NCBI RefSeq assembly: GCF_030463565.1
Contig: NC_134652.1
Coordinates: forward strand, 8,645,897-8,709,896
Length of the DNA stretch: 64,000 nucleotides
Direction: 5' to 3'
Origin: Pelecanus crispus
Lineage: Eukaryota > Chordata > Aves > Pelecaniformes > Pelecanidae
The translations under genes and the position numbers were made by a program. A model generated the notes under the pieces. The model was not told the DNA's origin and ran no database searches. It was given only the letters and a program-made list of their open reading frames with translations. Within the stretch, counting starts at the first letter, position 1. Every line of letters begins with the position of its first letter. This document shows, in pieces, positions 24,501 through 39,500 of this stretch.

Positions 24501-27500
24501 ATTTCTTTTTTTTTTTTAAACTTGTGATTGTATAGATGTCCCATATATATTTTCATATAATCTTGCAGATCTGTGAAGTTGTTTTGAAGTGGCAAAAACT
24601 ATAAGTCATATGTGAGATGCAAAATACAATTCCTTTAAAGAAAAAAATATCCGTTTTAATTTAGTTTGTATTTTGGAAAAGTAAGTCATGGACCAGCATC
24701 TTGATATCTGTTTTTTATATGCATTTAGGTTAAATGGAAAACAAGTTTTAGAACTGTCCTGTGTGAGATATAAAACAATAATGAGCATTTCAGTGTCTAA
24801 ATCAAATGGAAAAAGTCAACCACTGCATTACATTTCAAGTGATTGTTTATGAAAGCAAAGCGAGGGCAGGGGAAAGGTGACCTCTGCTGCTCTGTTGATT
24901 GCGTCTAGTCTGATGAATTTAGCAAGTGTGTAATTTTCTATATTCCATCTCATCAGAAGTGCATTATTATTAAAGAATGTTTTTATCTCTCTGTTATATA
25001 TTTTTGGTTGTGTAAAATGCATCTGAGCCACTTCATCAGAAAATGGATTACAGCAATTTTGAACCAAATTTCATTAGCAATGCTGACTGCCTTTTTTTTT
25101 TCTTTTCTTTTTTTTTTTTCCCCTCCCCATCCCCTGCCCAAAGTACATCCTTAGATATGGTAAAAATCACACCAGCAAGAAATCACTTTAATTTAGATGC
25201 ATTAGCAATGTACTTTCTGGAGGTATTTACTTAATTGTTTGCATAATGACACTATATTAGAATTCATAAGATAGACAATCAGCATATAAGTAAGAAAATG
25301 AACGTATTTATGCAACTTTTCTTCTTCTTTGCACTTTTCCTGTAATGCACGTACAGGGGCAGTTCAAAGATTAGCTTTACCCCATGGGGCTGCTTTGCCA
25401 AAGCTGATTTATTTGTTGCTGTGAGCTGACTAAATAAGGTTCCTTACATCACCCTTCCCTCTTGCTCAGTTTCATTCTTTGGGAATGAGATGAAGAAGTT
25501 CTTGAGTAAATCTCCTGTAGTTGGGGGGCTGAGGGAAGGGGGGATCAAAGATGTTTGCTTAGGTAAAACTTCAGGGTCAGCCTAACTGTTCAGTGTATGT
25601 TTTATTTCAAGGTAAATATTGGACTTCTGAAGTGCATGTTGACTTCAACATGTTATACATCATTAGTAGAAAATTGAGCCTCATTCTTAGACCTGAATGC
25701 AGGGAGTACTTGGCTGGTGGGTGGGCAGTCACCCCAGCATATGCCTGAATAGCACTGAGACTGTGCTGAGCTTGCTGAGAGCTGCTGGCATGGGGTATCT
25801 AGATGCAGCACAGTGAAAGAAATGGTAGGAGTGAAACATTTGCAGCAATCCCTGTTGTTCACTTTTTCCTGGCACCTTGGTCAAGACAGAGAGGCATTAC
25901 AGAACCTCTTCTGTACCATCCACCAACCAGGCATGTGTTTAAGCATCCAACCCAGAGTGATTTCTGACTTGTGGTTTGACCCATAAAGGATTGGTTTATG
26001 ATACGGCTTTCATCTTACGTATATTGACTCTACAGTAATAATTCCTGAGAATTTAAAATAATTCAAAAGAATTTTGAGGTAACTCTGCCATGACTGGGAG
26101 TATAGTAGTTGTGGTGTTTGTACTTTATAAGCAAAATAAGGGCATAGGAGGAGGTAAGAGTTTTTATTTGACCAATTGATAAAGCTGGCAAAACCAGATG
26201 AGATTTCAGGAACACAGGCCCTTCTTCAGGTCATCCAGTTAGGGCTCCTCTTAATGCTGGTACATGCTTAAGGGTAGGGAGCTGAAGCAGCTATCACCAA
26301 GAATGTGTAGCATTAAGTAAGCTTGATAGGTGATTTGATTTGATTTAAACCTACACAGGGTATTTATTCGTCAGAAGTACCAGAGAGGAAAGAAGGGCAT
26401 GGATGAAGCATCATGTTGAATTGAAGCCTCCTCAGAGGAGAAGGAGGACAAGCTTCCCATCTTCAGACCATGTTAATGTTGGAGTATTTAATCTGCTGTC
26501 ACTTTGTCTTCTTTGTTTGATAGATCTTTTAATAAGGGAGAAAAAAAAAACAGTTGACTTTTTAAGCTGCTGTGCAAGAAAAAAAAAGACTAACTAGCTT
26601 CTTACTGTTTGTGCTTCTCAACTTTCAGCTGAACAAAGAAAATAAGACCTTGAAAAGAATTAGTATGCTTTATATGGCAAAACTGGGCCCAGAAATTATC
26701 ACTGAAGAGATTAACATTGATGAAGATGATTCATCCACAGATACAGAAGCTAACTCTGGATCATGCAATTCTATGCATTGTCAGCAGCAAATAAAAGGTG
26801 AGTGTTGTTGCTGAGCCTACACCATCATACAATGCAAAAGTTGTCTAAAGAATGGCAGTATTGGTTTGGACCAGAGATCCGTCTGGCTTCGAGTCATGCT
26901 TCTGAGAGTGGTCATCAAAGGATTTCCAGGAAAGACTGTAAGAATGTGGTAGGCTTGTAGTGATGCTGTGTAATGTATATGGTGTATATACAGCCTGCAA
27001 AGTAGGTTACAATGCAATAGGAAAATGAGATCTGCACAGCTAAGAGAATTCAGTGTCACTGAGTCGGTAAAAGAAATATTTCCTCAGATCCTTAACAAAG
27101 TAAAAGTTAAGCAGAAGGACAAGGTCACCTTGGTATTACTTCAACTGCAATGTCACTATTTCAAAGCTTGTAAGCAGGACTCTCCGTTTCTATTTCCATT
27201 AGGTACCTTTGTATGCGCAAACTTCATTCATATTCCAGAGCTATTACCAAACAGCACCTTAAAAAGGGACTGTTGTACTGGGTAAAACAGCAAAGCTTGG
27301 GAATGTGGATATACATTAATAAGAGAAATATGTGCTTTTTTAAGAAATTTCTGGTTCTTTTTTGAGAGGCAGTTCGTATTTCTGTAATGTAAAATCTGCC
27401 TTCCTTTGTCGTCTGTGATGAAGTCATTGTGATTCTGTATGCATTCCAAAAAAGGGGAATGCCCACATTCTGCATTTGGTGACAGAGAGAGAGATTAAGT

Positions 27501-30500
27501 GGTTCACTTTTTAAAAAAAAGCTTTCAGTTTTTTCTGATAGTAAGTTACAATAGCAAATGATGTCTAAGTACAGCTGTCCTGAACTTTCAGCCTGACCTT
27601 GTTAATTGTTTTCTGTTTGAATGCAGCAGCCTCAATGAAGTGGTACAAAGTATCACTGAGAAAAAAGAACAAGTGTTGTAAAAATGCTTTAAAAAAATCC
27701 AACCCAAGAAATAAAATGTCATAGTACCCTTCTATAATAAGCAGTTTTCCATCCTATAGATGTAGGAGAAGAGGCAGAGAACAGTGTGATGCACACCATG
27801 CAACCCATCTGAATTGGAAATAAGGCTCTGTAGTTCCTCCTGTCTTTTATTGGAGAAAGATGTCAAGGATACATTTAAAGAGAGCAAAGACTCTGGCTGT
27901 AGATCAGAGGAGAACATGGTTAGGAGGCTGGCAGGGTCAAGTTAGAGAAATATTTTAGAAAGGCTCTGATGCATATGCTTTCTGTCTTGACAAAGAATTC
28001 ATTAAAGAACGAAATGTGGCATGTTGTAAAGGATTTAGAACTCCTGGCTTCTGCTCCTCTCTCTGGCCTTATTATTAAATGTTAATGACCTTGCTTTTAC
28101 AAGTGCTGAGTATTTTTAAAAGCACTGGCATCCCTTTTGCTATAGGAGAAGATATTCCATCCCTGTGCCGGGAGAGAAGTGTGTGTGTGTGTGTATGGTA
28201 GCAGAGTGATCTGGCGACATGGACCAAAAGGCAGAATCAGGGCTGTGTCCCTAGCCTAAGCCAAGCTGCATGGTGTTTGTCTTAAGGGGAAAATCTGAAG
28301 TTACATCTTGGTTTACCTGCTAAGTGAAAGACCATATGCAATGAAAGAGGTGTTTGCAAGACTCCCCTTAATTCCTTGTGGTGTTGCCCAAGGTGAAATC
28401 TGATCTTCTGTGCATGTTTATGATCCCAAACATTTGTGTTTTGTGTTGGGGATCTTGGAAGTCTTTTAGCCTTCTCACCATTCAACAAAATATTGGATGT
28501 TTCTTGGAATGATTCCTTCCCTCCCACCACTTTTCTGTAAGGATATACAAATAAGGCAGTACAGTCTGAGGCTCTTTGATTAACACCCTCTCGTTTATTA
28601 AAGGGATAAAATTTTGTCTCTCAGATAGCAAAATAAGAGGAAGGTATCTCCTACATTAGGGAAAGGTGATAGTAAAGCTGTAGTTCCTAATGGAAGTGTC
28701 GAGTGGTCTCAGAGCAGTACCTGAAATTCATTTCTAGGTTTTGGGTTTTCTTTTTAGCTGTCCTTTTGGCTATAACAAGAACTGAAAACTCAACTGTGTT
28801 GGTCAAGTAGCTTAGTGCACACCCTGTATCTGAAAAGAAACATTTCTTGTACACATTTATAAAGATTTAGGTATATGGATATGCTTTCTTCTCTGGATAA
28901 TGAGGTTGATATACGATCGTAAGACCTGACTTAATCCAGTTACCATAAATTTCAGTGATACTTTTTTCCCCATTAATTTCACTGGAAAGCACAAATCCAT
29001 AAAACAGACAATTTGGTTCAAGAATCTTCTGGGAAAACAGGTCTTTTTGTTTACTTTAGAATGTGTGTGCCTTTAATTTGGAGAAAAATAAATCTGAGGC
29101 TCCTGAATTGGGAGGGGTGGGGGCTGGGGTAGAATCAACGTTTTCAAGATGTGAGACCAAACAGAATGACATCCAGCATGTCATCATCATCTGCGATTGA
29201 TTAGCAACAATTTTCTCAACTTGTGGCTGGTATTCAACGAACAGCAGTGCTATGAAATACTGGAAGCAGGTGGGGAATGAGAGCACTTACTGAAAGCTAA
29301 TATATATCAATAAATTTATATTTTTGTGGTGTTATGTTAACCTAAACCTTGATATATTATGTATGCAAACTGATCTCCTGTTAAGAAGTGATTATAATCA
29401 AATGTTTTATTCTGTTGTGAATTTAATTTATTTCATATTTTGATAATTAAGGAACAAAAATTCTGAGGGGAAAATTACAAGCATTAGCTCTTCATCAGTA
29501 AAGGTTATATTCTGACTCTGTTCACAATAATGTTACAAAGACTATAAATTGGCAGCTGTTCAGGACAATTTCTTCAGTGAAAACCTCCCAAGTATTAACT
29601 GCCTGTTGTTTTGTTTATTTCCCTTGTGACAAGAACTCATGATCCAAAAAGAATTGAAGTGCATTAATTTGTTTTAAAGGACGCCTATTAAAAATTGCTT
29701 TCTGCTACCTCCGTACTAGAGTCTCTGTGATGTGACAGTCTCCTGAGTAGGACTAAGGATACTCTGTGGTGGCAGGATTGGCCCTGTCGTAGCAGGAAAT
29801 GAATCATTCAGAATGCAAATAAAGACAGCAGTACTGAACAAGGCAGCTTACCTCAATAGAGTAAATCTGAAACTGTGGCCCAGTTATAGATCTGTTACTT
29901 GACACTTATGCGAAGTTCCTAAATTATTGAGGATGTACCTTGAATACAACTGATGCTTTGTATGCAGTTCAGGTGTTTCATACTCTATTGTACTTGCATT
30001 GCTATGACATTTCCTTTGTTGTTTTCTTCCAAGAATAAAATATATTTTTCATTTCCTTCCTCAAACTATAGAGCTGCGAGATCAAATCATATCTGTTCAT
30101 GAGGAAAAGAAGACCCTAACCATTGAACTGGAAAACCTGAGGTGCAAACTTGTAGAAGTAATTGAAGAAGTATGTATTGTACCATGGAAGGCGAGACCGC
30201 ATTAGCGTGTAGTCAGTACTTTTTGTATCTAATTTTGCTAAAAACACTCAGTTGTGAAGTTAATTGAATACTACCTAATCGCAAGTCCTGCCAGCCTGCC
30301 CATATGATGGAGCACTTAGGGCATATGCCTAGAAGGGTCCTTCTACGTCAGAGTGCATGCAGTCTGCTACTGTTGCTGGCACATGACTTTTCACGATCTG
30401 TTCTAATGCCCATATTACTACTCTCATCTCCCCTTCCTGACAGCCCCTCACCCATCACAGCCTGCAGAGTTTTTTTGGATTTCCTTAAACCTGTGGATGT

Positions 30501-33500
30501 GCAAGAAATACTTTTGGAGAATGTCCAGTTTAATCACTGGTGCTACTTCATTGAGCATATCCTTGAGTTTAGCCATTGGCGGTGCCCTGTCATGGCAATT
30601 AGACCAGCAAATTGGCTTTTTGAGCCAGCAGAGTTTCATTCCTGCTTGAAAACTGGATAAGCCATGTACTGATGCAAATCAGGACTTAGTGGCTCTTCCT
30701 GTCTATGCAACACTTGGATTCAGAAAGACACAGCTGACAGCTCTTGGACAATAAACAGAGCCCAGGAAAAAAACCAAAACAGCAGCCTGACTATATTAAA
30801 ATGCAAACAGTCAAGGGCAAGCTAGTAACTTTTCAACCAAGTGCTCATCCTGAAAGGTTCCAAAGATGTTATATTTGCAGCTGTGACTTCTATGTGCCAT
30901 GCAAACGGGCTATGGGAGCCCCATGTGAAGGATTAGTTCACAACCCTTTAATGCCATCTGTTATGGGGTCTGTAAGTTGGGGTAAAAATGCTTTCCATCC
31001 CACTGGAAACCCTAAGATCAAGGCAAACCTAAGAAACAGAATTACTGAAAGCAAAATATTGCTTGCATTATGTCTTGCTATACGCCTTATGCCACTAACT
31101 AAAATACTCTTATTGTTGATTTCTTCTTTATACTTTTCTAGGTGAATAAATTGAAAGAAGAAAAGGCTGTTTTGACAACAGAAGTTAATAGGCAGCAAAA
31201 ACTGTTGGAGAAATGTAACAGAGGTGTGTGGTCTCAGCAGGTTCTCTAACAGTTTGCTACATCCTTTGCAGAAGCTTCAGAGCTTTTATGTTGTGGTACA
31301 AAGAGCAGGTTACAGAACAGTAACCGTGGTCCAGATCTGACACTTGGCCTCGTTGCTGCAGGCACTGCATAAACACATGGACTATTCTAGACTATCTCTA
31401 CTCCGGGAAAATGTGACAGGGTAAAGAGCAGGTTGAATGTGAGAATAGAAAAAACTTTCTGCTCTGTGGCACAAGTGGCAAACTAGGGCAAGACGACAGT
31501 CCTTCACAGAGATGGAGTTTGAACCTTAATCTCCTGTTTTCCAAAATCATTACGTCAGCCTTCCTTTTAGTTGGGACACAGCTAGTAATTTTGAATATCT
31601 AGAGACCTGGGAGCAACTTGTGTTTTTGTTCAGAGGGTGGTGAGGAAAAAGCAAGAGTACTGGGAATGAGGTAAATAGGATTTCCAAGTTATGGAAGGAA
31701 AGCAGGGACTTTACTGGAAAGAGATGAGAGGTAAAACCAGGGCAGGGAAAGTCTAAAAAGAGATACGTCTCAGAAAAGGAAAGCTTTTGCTTGATGAAGG
31801 CAAGTGCTTCCATGTCAGAAACAGTTGACCCAAAAGAAGTTTAGAGGGGAGGGGAAAGATTTTAGTGCCTTGGATTATTGTACCCTTTTCTCTTGTTGCT
31901 TATTCAGCCTTGTAAAATTAAAAATTGTTTGGTTAAAAGTCTCGTTGGCTGTTTCACATTTTCCTGAAGTGGAAGACAAGGGGTCTGGCCAAGCTACAGT
32001 AGAGCATATCCTGTAAGCTTCCATGAAGTGTTCATCTCTTACCTCTTCCATGTCTCTGCATTGCTTAAGCCTATGACGGGCAGTACTTGAAGGCTCTTAA
32101 AACACCAAACTTCAGATAGGTTGATTAGATCAGCTTGAAGAAGCTTTTGAGGGGATAGTGTGGCAGATGAAAAGTTTCTGAAATGTTCTTCTTTTGATCA
32201 TGCTTAGAAAAAAGAAAACCCCTTGTTTTACATTTGCCTGTTTTCCAGGAAGGAGGAGTTATACCAGGCTATGCACAGGCAACATAAAGCAAGCTACCTA
32301 AGTATCCGTTCAGTACCTACTATATTCTGTGTCTATGCGGCACTGTCTTGGAGCTGTGTAATCAATACATTTCAGTCAGAGTTGTTGAATTTATCTTAAA
32401 TCTTTCTAAGTGTGTGGGTGGTTTGTTGGGGTTTTTTTGTTTGTTTGGTTGGTTTTTTTTAAGTTAACATTGTTTTGAGAATCGGGTGGGCTGGGATTTG
32501 TATTCTGCTGTCTAAAGTACTGCTTACTGTAGGTAGGTTTAAAAACTGTTATGCTTGTCTCCAAAAAAGCAAGAAATTTGTGTACGACAGTGTTAGAAAT
32601 CCAGTATCATCACCCTGCCAACTAGTCGTCAGCCAGTAAGAGCTAAAGCTTATCAAGAGAATGCAAGCATAAGAATAAATGATACTTGAGTACTTCTAAA
32701 TGGTGCTTGCTGTCCTGAGTTGAGGCCTGTTCAGAATGGTTTGGGGAAGCATGCCCCATGGTTCGCTTTAGCCACCCATACGAGCCTCGCTTTTGTGAAC
32801 ACAATTTAAATACAGGCAACACAAAATTGCGCTGCTTTCTTCTTGAGGCTTCTTTAAATCTCCATTGTAAAGGGACACATCAACCCCCACTCAAACCAGA
32901 TAGGCAAATACAGGTGCCTCCAAAATAACGTAGTAATCTTTGGTAGATTCAGCAAGGCTCTCTTGCAGCTTTGGTAGCTTACACCCAAAGAGGCAAAATA
33001 TGATCTGTGCTACATGATGCCTGTTACTGGAGATTTTGAGTCTGGGCAGGAGGAGTATTACTCTATTCAGAAAATCAGTAATTGTACATATATATAGCGA
33101 GGTTTAGAGCAAAGAGGACAACTATTGCAAAGCGGACTGTATATGGAAATGTAAAAGTAGGTTACATCTTCATTCAAGGATTCATGGTACTGGGGAATAA
33201 CAGCTTATCTGGGTAAATCAGTCAGTACTTTCTTCTTACTTTGATCCATTCCACTTTTACTTTTGATCTTGTTTTATTCTTATAAACAGTGTCTGTGCTG
33301 GCAGTAGAGGAATACGAAGAGCTTCATGTAAACTTTGAACTGGAAAAGAACCTGCGGAAGAAAGCAGAGTCATTTGCACAAGAGGTGAGTAATCAAGAAA
33401 AAGGGATCTTGTAAAATGAAGACATTGCAACTGGGCAAAAACTACCGGCTTAGATGACTTGATTTCAATTCCCAGCTCTCGTACAAAAGATGTCTTTCAA

Positions 33501-36500
33501 TATCCACATACTACTTAGCTAACATCTGTACTTCATCCGTAAAATGGGTTTACTATTTCAACAGCATTTATAAAGCACTTCAGAATTATCCATGCAGTCT
33601 TACCTCTTTCCCCTTCTAAAGCGAGGCTTTAAATTTATAATGGGCTTAGTCAGCCACAACATTTCAATGTGGTATATGTAGTGGTTGGATCTAGGAAGGA
33701 TTAGCTGCCTTTGTAGTGATTAATTTGAAGCACTGTGTTTTTCCTGAAAAAAATCTGTGAACTCAGAAAAAAAGTGTTGCAAAATACAATCTTAGTTGAG
33801 CTTTGTGCAAGTTTGGCTGCTATTTAACATATGCCTTTCGAATAACTACTGCAGGGAGGATTCAAGCGGAAAAAAAATTGTTTCCATTTTCTAGAAAAGG
33901 TATAAAGTCCCAAAGAGGAAAATGAGTTACTGGGTAGCATTATGGAGTGGATGGTGGTTGCTCTGATGGCTTGTGACTGGCAATGTTTGCCTGAGAAAAT
34001 GCTGACAAACTCTTTCATTCTGTTGATAGACCAAAGCCCTATAAAATCATGAGTTTATTTTTGTTTTGTTTTTTCTCTCATGTGCTTTTTCTGTTTGCAC
34101 TCTGGATTTTGAGAGCTCTGCACTTGGGTTATATTTTCAAGCTTTTCTATCCCAAGCCATGCCTCAATATTTTCTTTATTATAAGTTGGGCTTCCTAAGT
34201 AATCATTTTTCATGGAGGTCAGCTTTAAAGAAAACCAATATATATCAAAATTACATGAGTCATCAGTACTGAAATACTGTAAATAAGGGAAACATCTGAT
34301 GTGAAGTGTATTTTAGATTTTGAAACCATGGCTGCCAGCAAGCAGATGTTTAGTCTTCAGGAAGTCAGCTTTGTCTGAATAGACAGCTCTTTTGCTTTTT
34401 GTCTTTGCTGCTGCTGTTTCTCTCTCTCTCAAAAAATTTAAAAAAACAAATGTATTTTATAACTCCTGTGCATCTAACTGCATTCAGTCAGTGATTGTAA
34501 GCAAGGACATATATACGTTTTGAACCTGTATAGAAAACAGTGAATATGCTTACTGTGTTCTGTTAATCTTGTGGGGTTTTGCTGGGTATTTGAGTGTTTT
34601 GGATATGAACAGAACCATGTAGCAACGTTTTAAATGAAACAATTTGAGAGGGGTTTGAGAGAAACTGTAAACAAATTTGAAAATCTGGAAGCTGGGGTGA
34701 GGAAGTAGACCCAGATGTTGCTTGCACTCACGCTCTCGTGTCTGAGAACGTGCTCTCTGTGCCGTGTACAAAGGTTGGAGACCTTCAGGGCACCTGGTCC
34801 AAGGGTACTGGTTCTCTTTCTCCTCGTTCCACCTTCTGCCACTCTTTCCTGCTCTTTCCTTTGCAAGGTCACCCTGTTAACCCTTTGGGAAACCCCTTGA
34901 AGGAGCTAACTTGGCAGAAACCTACTAACTTCTAGGTACAGATCAATTTCTCTTTCTGTCAACAGGAAAATCTGCATTTAGGTAACAGGGTTGGGTGCTC
35001 ACCCTAAAGGAGGAAAGTATTTGCAAGTTCAAGTGTATTAAGCTTTGGTAGATCCTTTTTCATTCATACAGGTATATGGTATAACCTAGCTTTAGATAAA
35101 CTCCTGCTTATCAGTTCCACTACTGAAGCTTTAATCATTCGATGAGTCAACTTGTAATTGAAGTAAATTTAAATTTATATAGCTTGTATGTATATATATA
35201 CGTACCTGCAGTCTCCTGCCTATTGTTGTCAGTATCTCTGCCACGTGTTGAAAACGTAACTGTACTTCAGGCAAAGGTAAAGCAGCTGACACATTTTCCC
35301 CCCAAAGGAATAAGATGCGATAGAAATGAATATTATTTACCAATTATTAAAATGTCCTGTTAACTCCCAAATTTTAAGTGTAGAGACGGACTTTTCAGCA
35401 TGCTGTTAGAGTCAAGAGATGTGGGAGAGAAATCACTTGAGGAGTGATTTCTGAAATCAGAGACTGCACTTGCAGCCTCTTCCAAACCCCGCTTTTACAG
35501 AGCTTTCTGGGATTGAGCCCAAATTCCTCTGCTGAGAAGAACTGGACACCTCCTTTTGCCATGGCTTCAGTGCTGTTGGGCTATTTACATTTTGATCAAA
35601 GGTTCACTGTGGTTTTTCAGAAATAAAAGTGAGATCTGCAAATTCCATTCAAATTTATTAAACATAGAGGCATTTATTAGCAACCAAAAGTTTTTAAACA
35701 AAATAATACCTATGTTTATTAAGTATTCATCTGGATTTTTTCAAGACTGTTACCAGTATGTGCTATAAAATGTTACCTTCTTGCAACTATTTTTAAATTT
35801 TAGGATACCTGGCTTTGTTCATTACCCATACTTTTATGATAGCTGTATTAATAATGCACTTTTTTTTTTCAAACCTCCTGAGACAGTACAGGCATTATTT
35901 TTTTATTAGCTGTGTTTGGCTGTAATATCTGCAGGACAGATTTTTTCAGAAAACAAATTTCTAAGAATGTTAAGCGTGTTCTTTTAGCATGCATTATTAC
36001 AGTATCTATCTTACATCTCATACTGTTGCTTTGCTTTATCTTCTAAAGTACAGAACAATTATGTGCTTCTATTCATTATCTGACAACAGAAGATTGTATG
36101 TAAAGGTCTTGCATCTCTTAGAAATGAGTAATTTATAAATGTGTAGTTAAGCTGGTTTTCACATCATAAAAGAGTATTATTTGATACTCTGGGCCCAGAA
36201 TGTTGCTTCTGTTTAGATTCATAACTGTAATATTCAGGCAGCTATACATTTTGAAAGAGGATATTTAAAGTACTTTTTGTATTTGAATAACAAGCTGACA
36301 GGCAAGCTATTAAGTACACTGCCAAAGAAATGCTGATTTTTTGCAAACAAGTACTTTCTGCTTGTTTTTTGTCATTATTCAGCTGTTGTCTTTTCCAAAA
36401 ATATGGGCCCCTGTTGCTGCCGATTGACAATGTAGCTCTTTAGATGAGCCTTTTCATTCCATGAAGTTCTCCAGTCCAAAATGGAGTCATTACAACAGTG

Positions 36501-39500
36501 AGCTTCAGGCCTGCATTAGTCTTTCCTTTGTGTACCTACTTCTCTTCATTTTGTATCATGCTATTCAGAAGGATTTTTAGAAAGTTTTTTAAAATGCAGG
36601 AGCATGTGATGACAAAGGCATTGCTCATTTGTGTTTGGGGAACTAGTAGCATTTCAAATTACTTTAAAAATCTGTTATCATTGGCCCAGTTTCACACTGA
36701 TGGTGTCCCTTGAGTGACCTGAGACTTTAGAGACACAGGCTCTGGCCCACAACTGCATCCACAACAGCAATGCTGTATGCTTGGGTGAGGTTGTATGAGC
36801 GTCCTCTCGCATGGATCATGCCTCAAGGTCACAGCTGTGTTTTGAGAGATGAGGTTTCTAGGATGTGCTTACAGGAGCTGTTTGGATTACGCTAAGGATG
36901 TACAGGGATTTTCTGCTTTCTCTTTCTTTCATCAGCCACATGTTTTCTCTGTCCCTATAAAGTGTTTCTTGAAAAAACAAAAAACTTGCTGGATTTTTGC
37001 TTGAGTTTTGCAGAAGCCACAACGGTTGGTTGTGATAAGCTGTGCAGTGTTGAGACAAGGAGTGCGTTTGAGTAGAGGGCAACACCGTTTATTCAGTGCT
37101 TTGTGCTTGACTTGTCTAGAGCACTTTGAGAAAGGAAGTAGGCTCTGAGTAACATGGGTATCACTGCAGCACCATGGCGTAGACTTTAGAGTGGCACATC
37201 TTAGTGTTTCGTATTATTGTTTATGACCTCTCAAACAGCCTAGATGTGTCTTTTAGCTCACTGAAATATGGATTTACTGCCTGTGGAGGGGCTTGTTTGG
37301 TGGTGGGCACGTTGTCTTTCTAAGGGGCTGAGGTATCTGAAGCTTGCCTTGACGGGGGGAGTTGGCCCATGTATTCAGATGAACCCCTTTCTCCATAGCA
37401 TGGCTTCATCTTGTAGCTTTGCCCTCCTGGTGTTGCGTTGCAGCTCTGATGGGAGGAGACCAGATGAGCGACTGGCACGGGCTGCTTTTGAAGGGATGCT
37501 CTTTGCGTTCTGCCCTTCTGACAAGCGAGGAGGATATGCCACAGAACGTGAGCAATTGGGAGTGCAGGTGTGAGAGAGAATGGGTGGGTGAGCGTGTGTG
37601 CAGAAGCGAACACAGATGGGGCAGAGGAAAGAGAAGGAGCAAGAGAGGGAGGGAGCAAGCACGTACGTATAGGAGTGAGCGAACACTTGAAAATCAGAGC
37701 TTTTGATTAAAAAAAAAAATCCAATACAGCTTTAATTATAGTCATGCTGCTGGCACCACCATAATATATATTTAATTAATCAAAAATGATCCAACTTCAA
37801 ACATTAGAATTCATGCTCTTTAGAGGTTCTAAAGAAACTGAGTAAATATTGTCAGCCGTGGTGTGGAGAGGGGGAAGGAAAAAGAAAAAGGGTTTGAAGT
37901 GAATCACAATCCATTGTGAAAGGTACAGGAATCTGCATAAAAGAACTAAATAAATAGAGTGTGTAAGGGGTGGGGGCATGGAAAAATCTGTACCTACCTG
38001 AATAAAACAGGGGTTGTTAACACAGGAATCTTGGCAAGCTTAACCAGAATTCTAGTGTCATGTTTTAAGAGACACTAAGATCTCTCAGCTCTTTGTGGAG
38101 CAGTTTATAAGAAAACAAAGGAAGGCAGAGAGTATCTTGAAGGCCATTGCAATAATATAGAGGCTAGCCCTGAAAAGCACTCTTCCACAAAGATGAGCAA
38201 AATACAATACATACAGCCAAAGCAAGCCAAAAGGGGAGGAACACAATGAGAGAAGTAAATTGAAAGTCTTAGCGATGTAAAAATCCCAGGAGTTTAACAA
38301 AATAATCTGGCATAAATGGTTTATTAAGCATACATCCTGCCTTGCAACAATATTTTGTAAAGTGAGCAGTTTATTACTGTCGTGTGTGCTGGCATGGAGA
38401 CAACCCCTGCACCTAAAGTTACTCTGGAAGCCTCCTGGCGAAGAGGCAGTGTGCTCTCAAAGTTAGCACTGAGCTGTTGTTTTCTGCCCTCTGTACCTTA
38501 GATAAATAGAAATGAAGTGTCAAATGCTGAGCACGTTTGTTGGGGTTCCTCTCACTTTTGAGGCTAGCATAGGCTTTTTCTCAAAACACACAACTGGAAA
38601 AAAATAAAGAGTTTCCCAAATGTTTATGGTTATCTGTGAAATAGTTTGCAGTTTGAGCGGTTGAAAGGCTGCGTTCAAAGGAACTGTGATCCAGGTGGAT
38701 TAAAAAAAAAAAAAGCGAATCTGTAATGTGCATCATTCATCTTGACTTCCCCCTAATTCTCAATACTTACACATGCATTAAAACAGCATACTATACCTAT
38801 GTCTGTGTTTCTGAGTAACTATTACACAACAACATGTTTGCATTTAATTTGTTTACCTCAAAATGCCGCCATCCCGTACCTGGGCCAGTGCACAGCTGAC
38901 ATTACTTAATATGGGACTGAATCTTCCCTTACTGCAAAATAAAAGGTTGCTATCATTTTATAAGATTTAGGAAAAATTTTTGTCACTCTTAACAGATGTC
39001 TGCACTACTCATGAGGTTGTGTGCAATGGATTTGGTTATCTTGATGACCTGAGCTCCCAAAGAACTCTTCGTCAGATGCATTTGTGACCTTTTGGATTAA
39101 TTTGTGAGGACTTTTGCATTAATGTGGTACATCTGTGAGTGGATACCACAAAACCAGCACTCATGGAGCAGCTCTGTGCTTATAAGTACCACACTCTGTG
39201 CATTACCAAGGATAGTTCAACAGAAACTGGTATCTGAAGATAATTAATTTGCAGTCCAGCTCACTGAACTGGAAATAATCATAGAATTGTTTAGGCTGGA
39301 AAAGATCTTTAAGATCATGAAGTCCAACCGTTAACCTAACACTGCCAAGTCCACCACTAAACCATGTCCCTAAGCACCACACCTACACATCTTCTAGATA
39401 CCTCCAGGGATGGGGACTCCACCACTTCCCTGGGCAGCCTGTTCCAATGCTTGACAACCCTTTCAGTGAAGAAATTTTTCCTGATATCCAGTCTAAACCT

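Larger units (their letters stand above)
26798..30071 (+). other. SHTN1: SHTN1 intron 5 (3.3 kb)
   Basis: Begins with a second copy of the ancient repeat (26849-26910) and contains a short (GT)n run (28179-28194). The 29050-29450 segment is repeat-poor and AT-rich. No gene was recognised. Confidence 0.85.

Noticed and set aside
30304..30660. A 118-codon + strand open frame in intron 6
   Set aside because: No recognisable family or domain. An ATG-to-stop length of this size occurs by chance in a 64 kb window.
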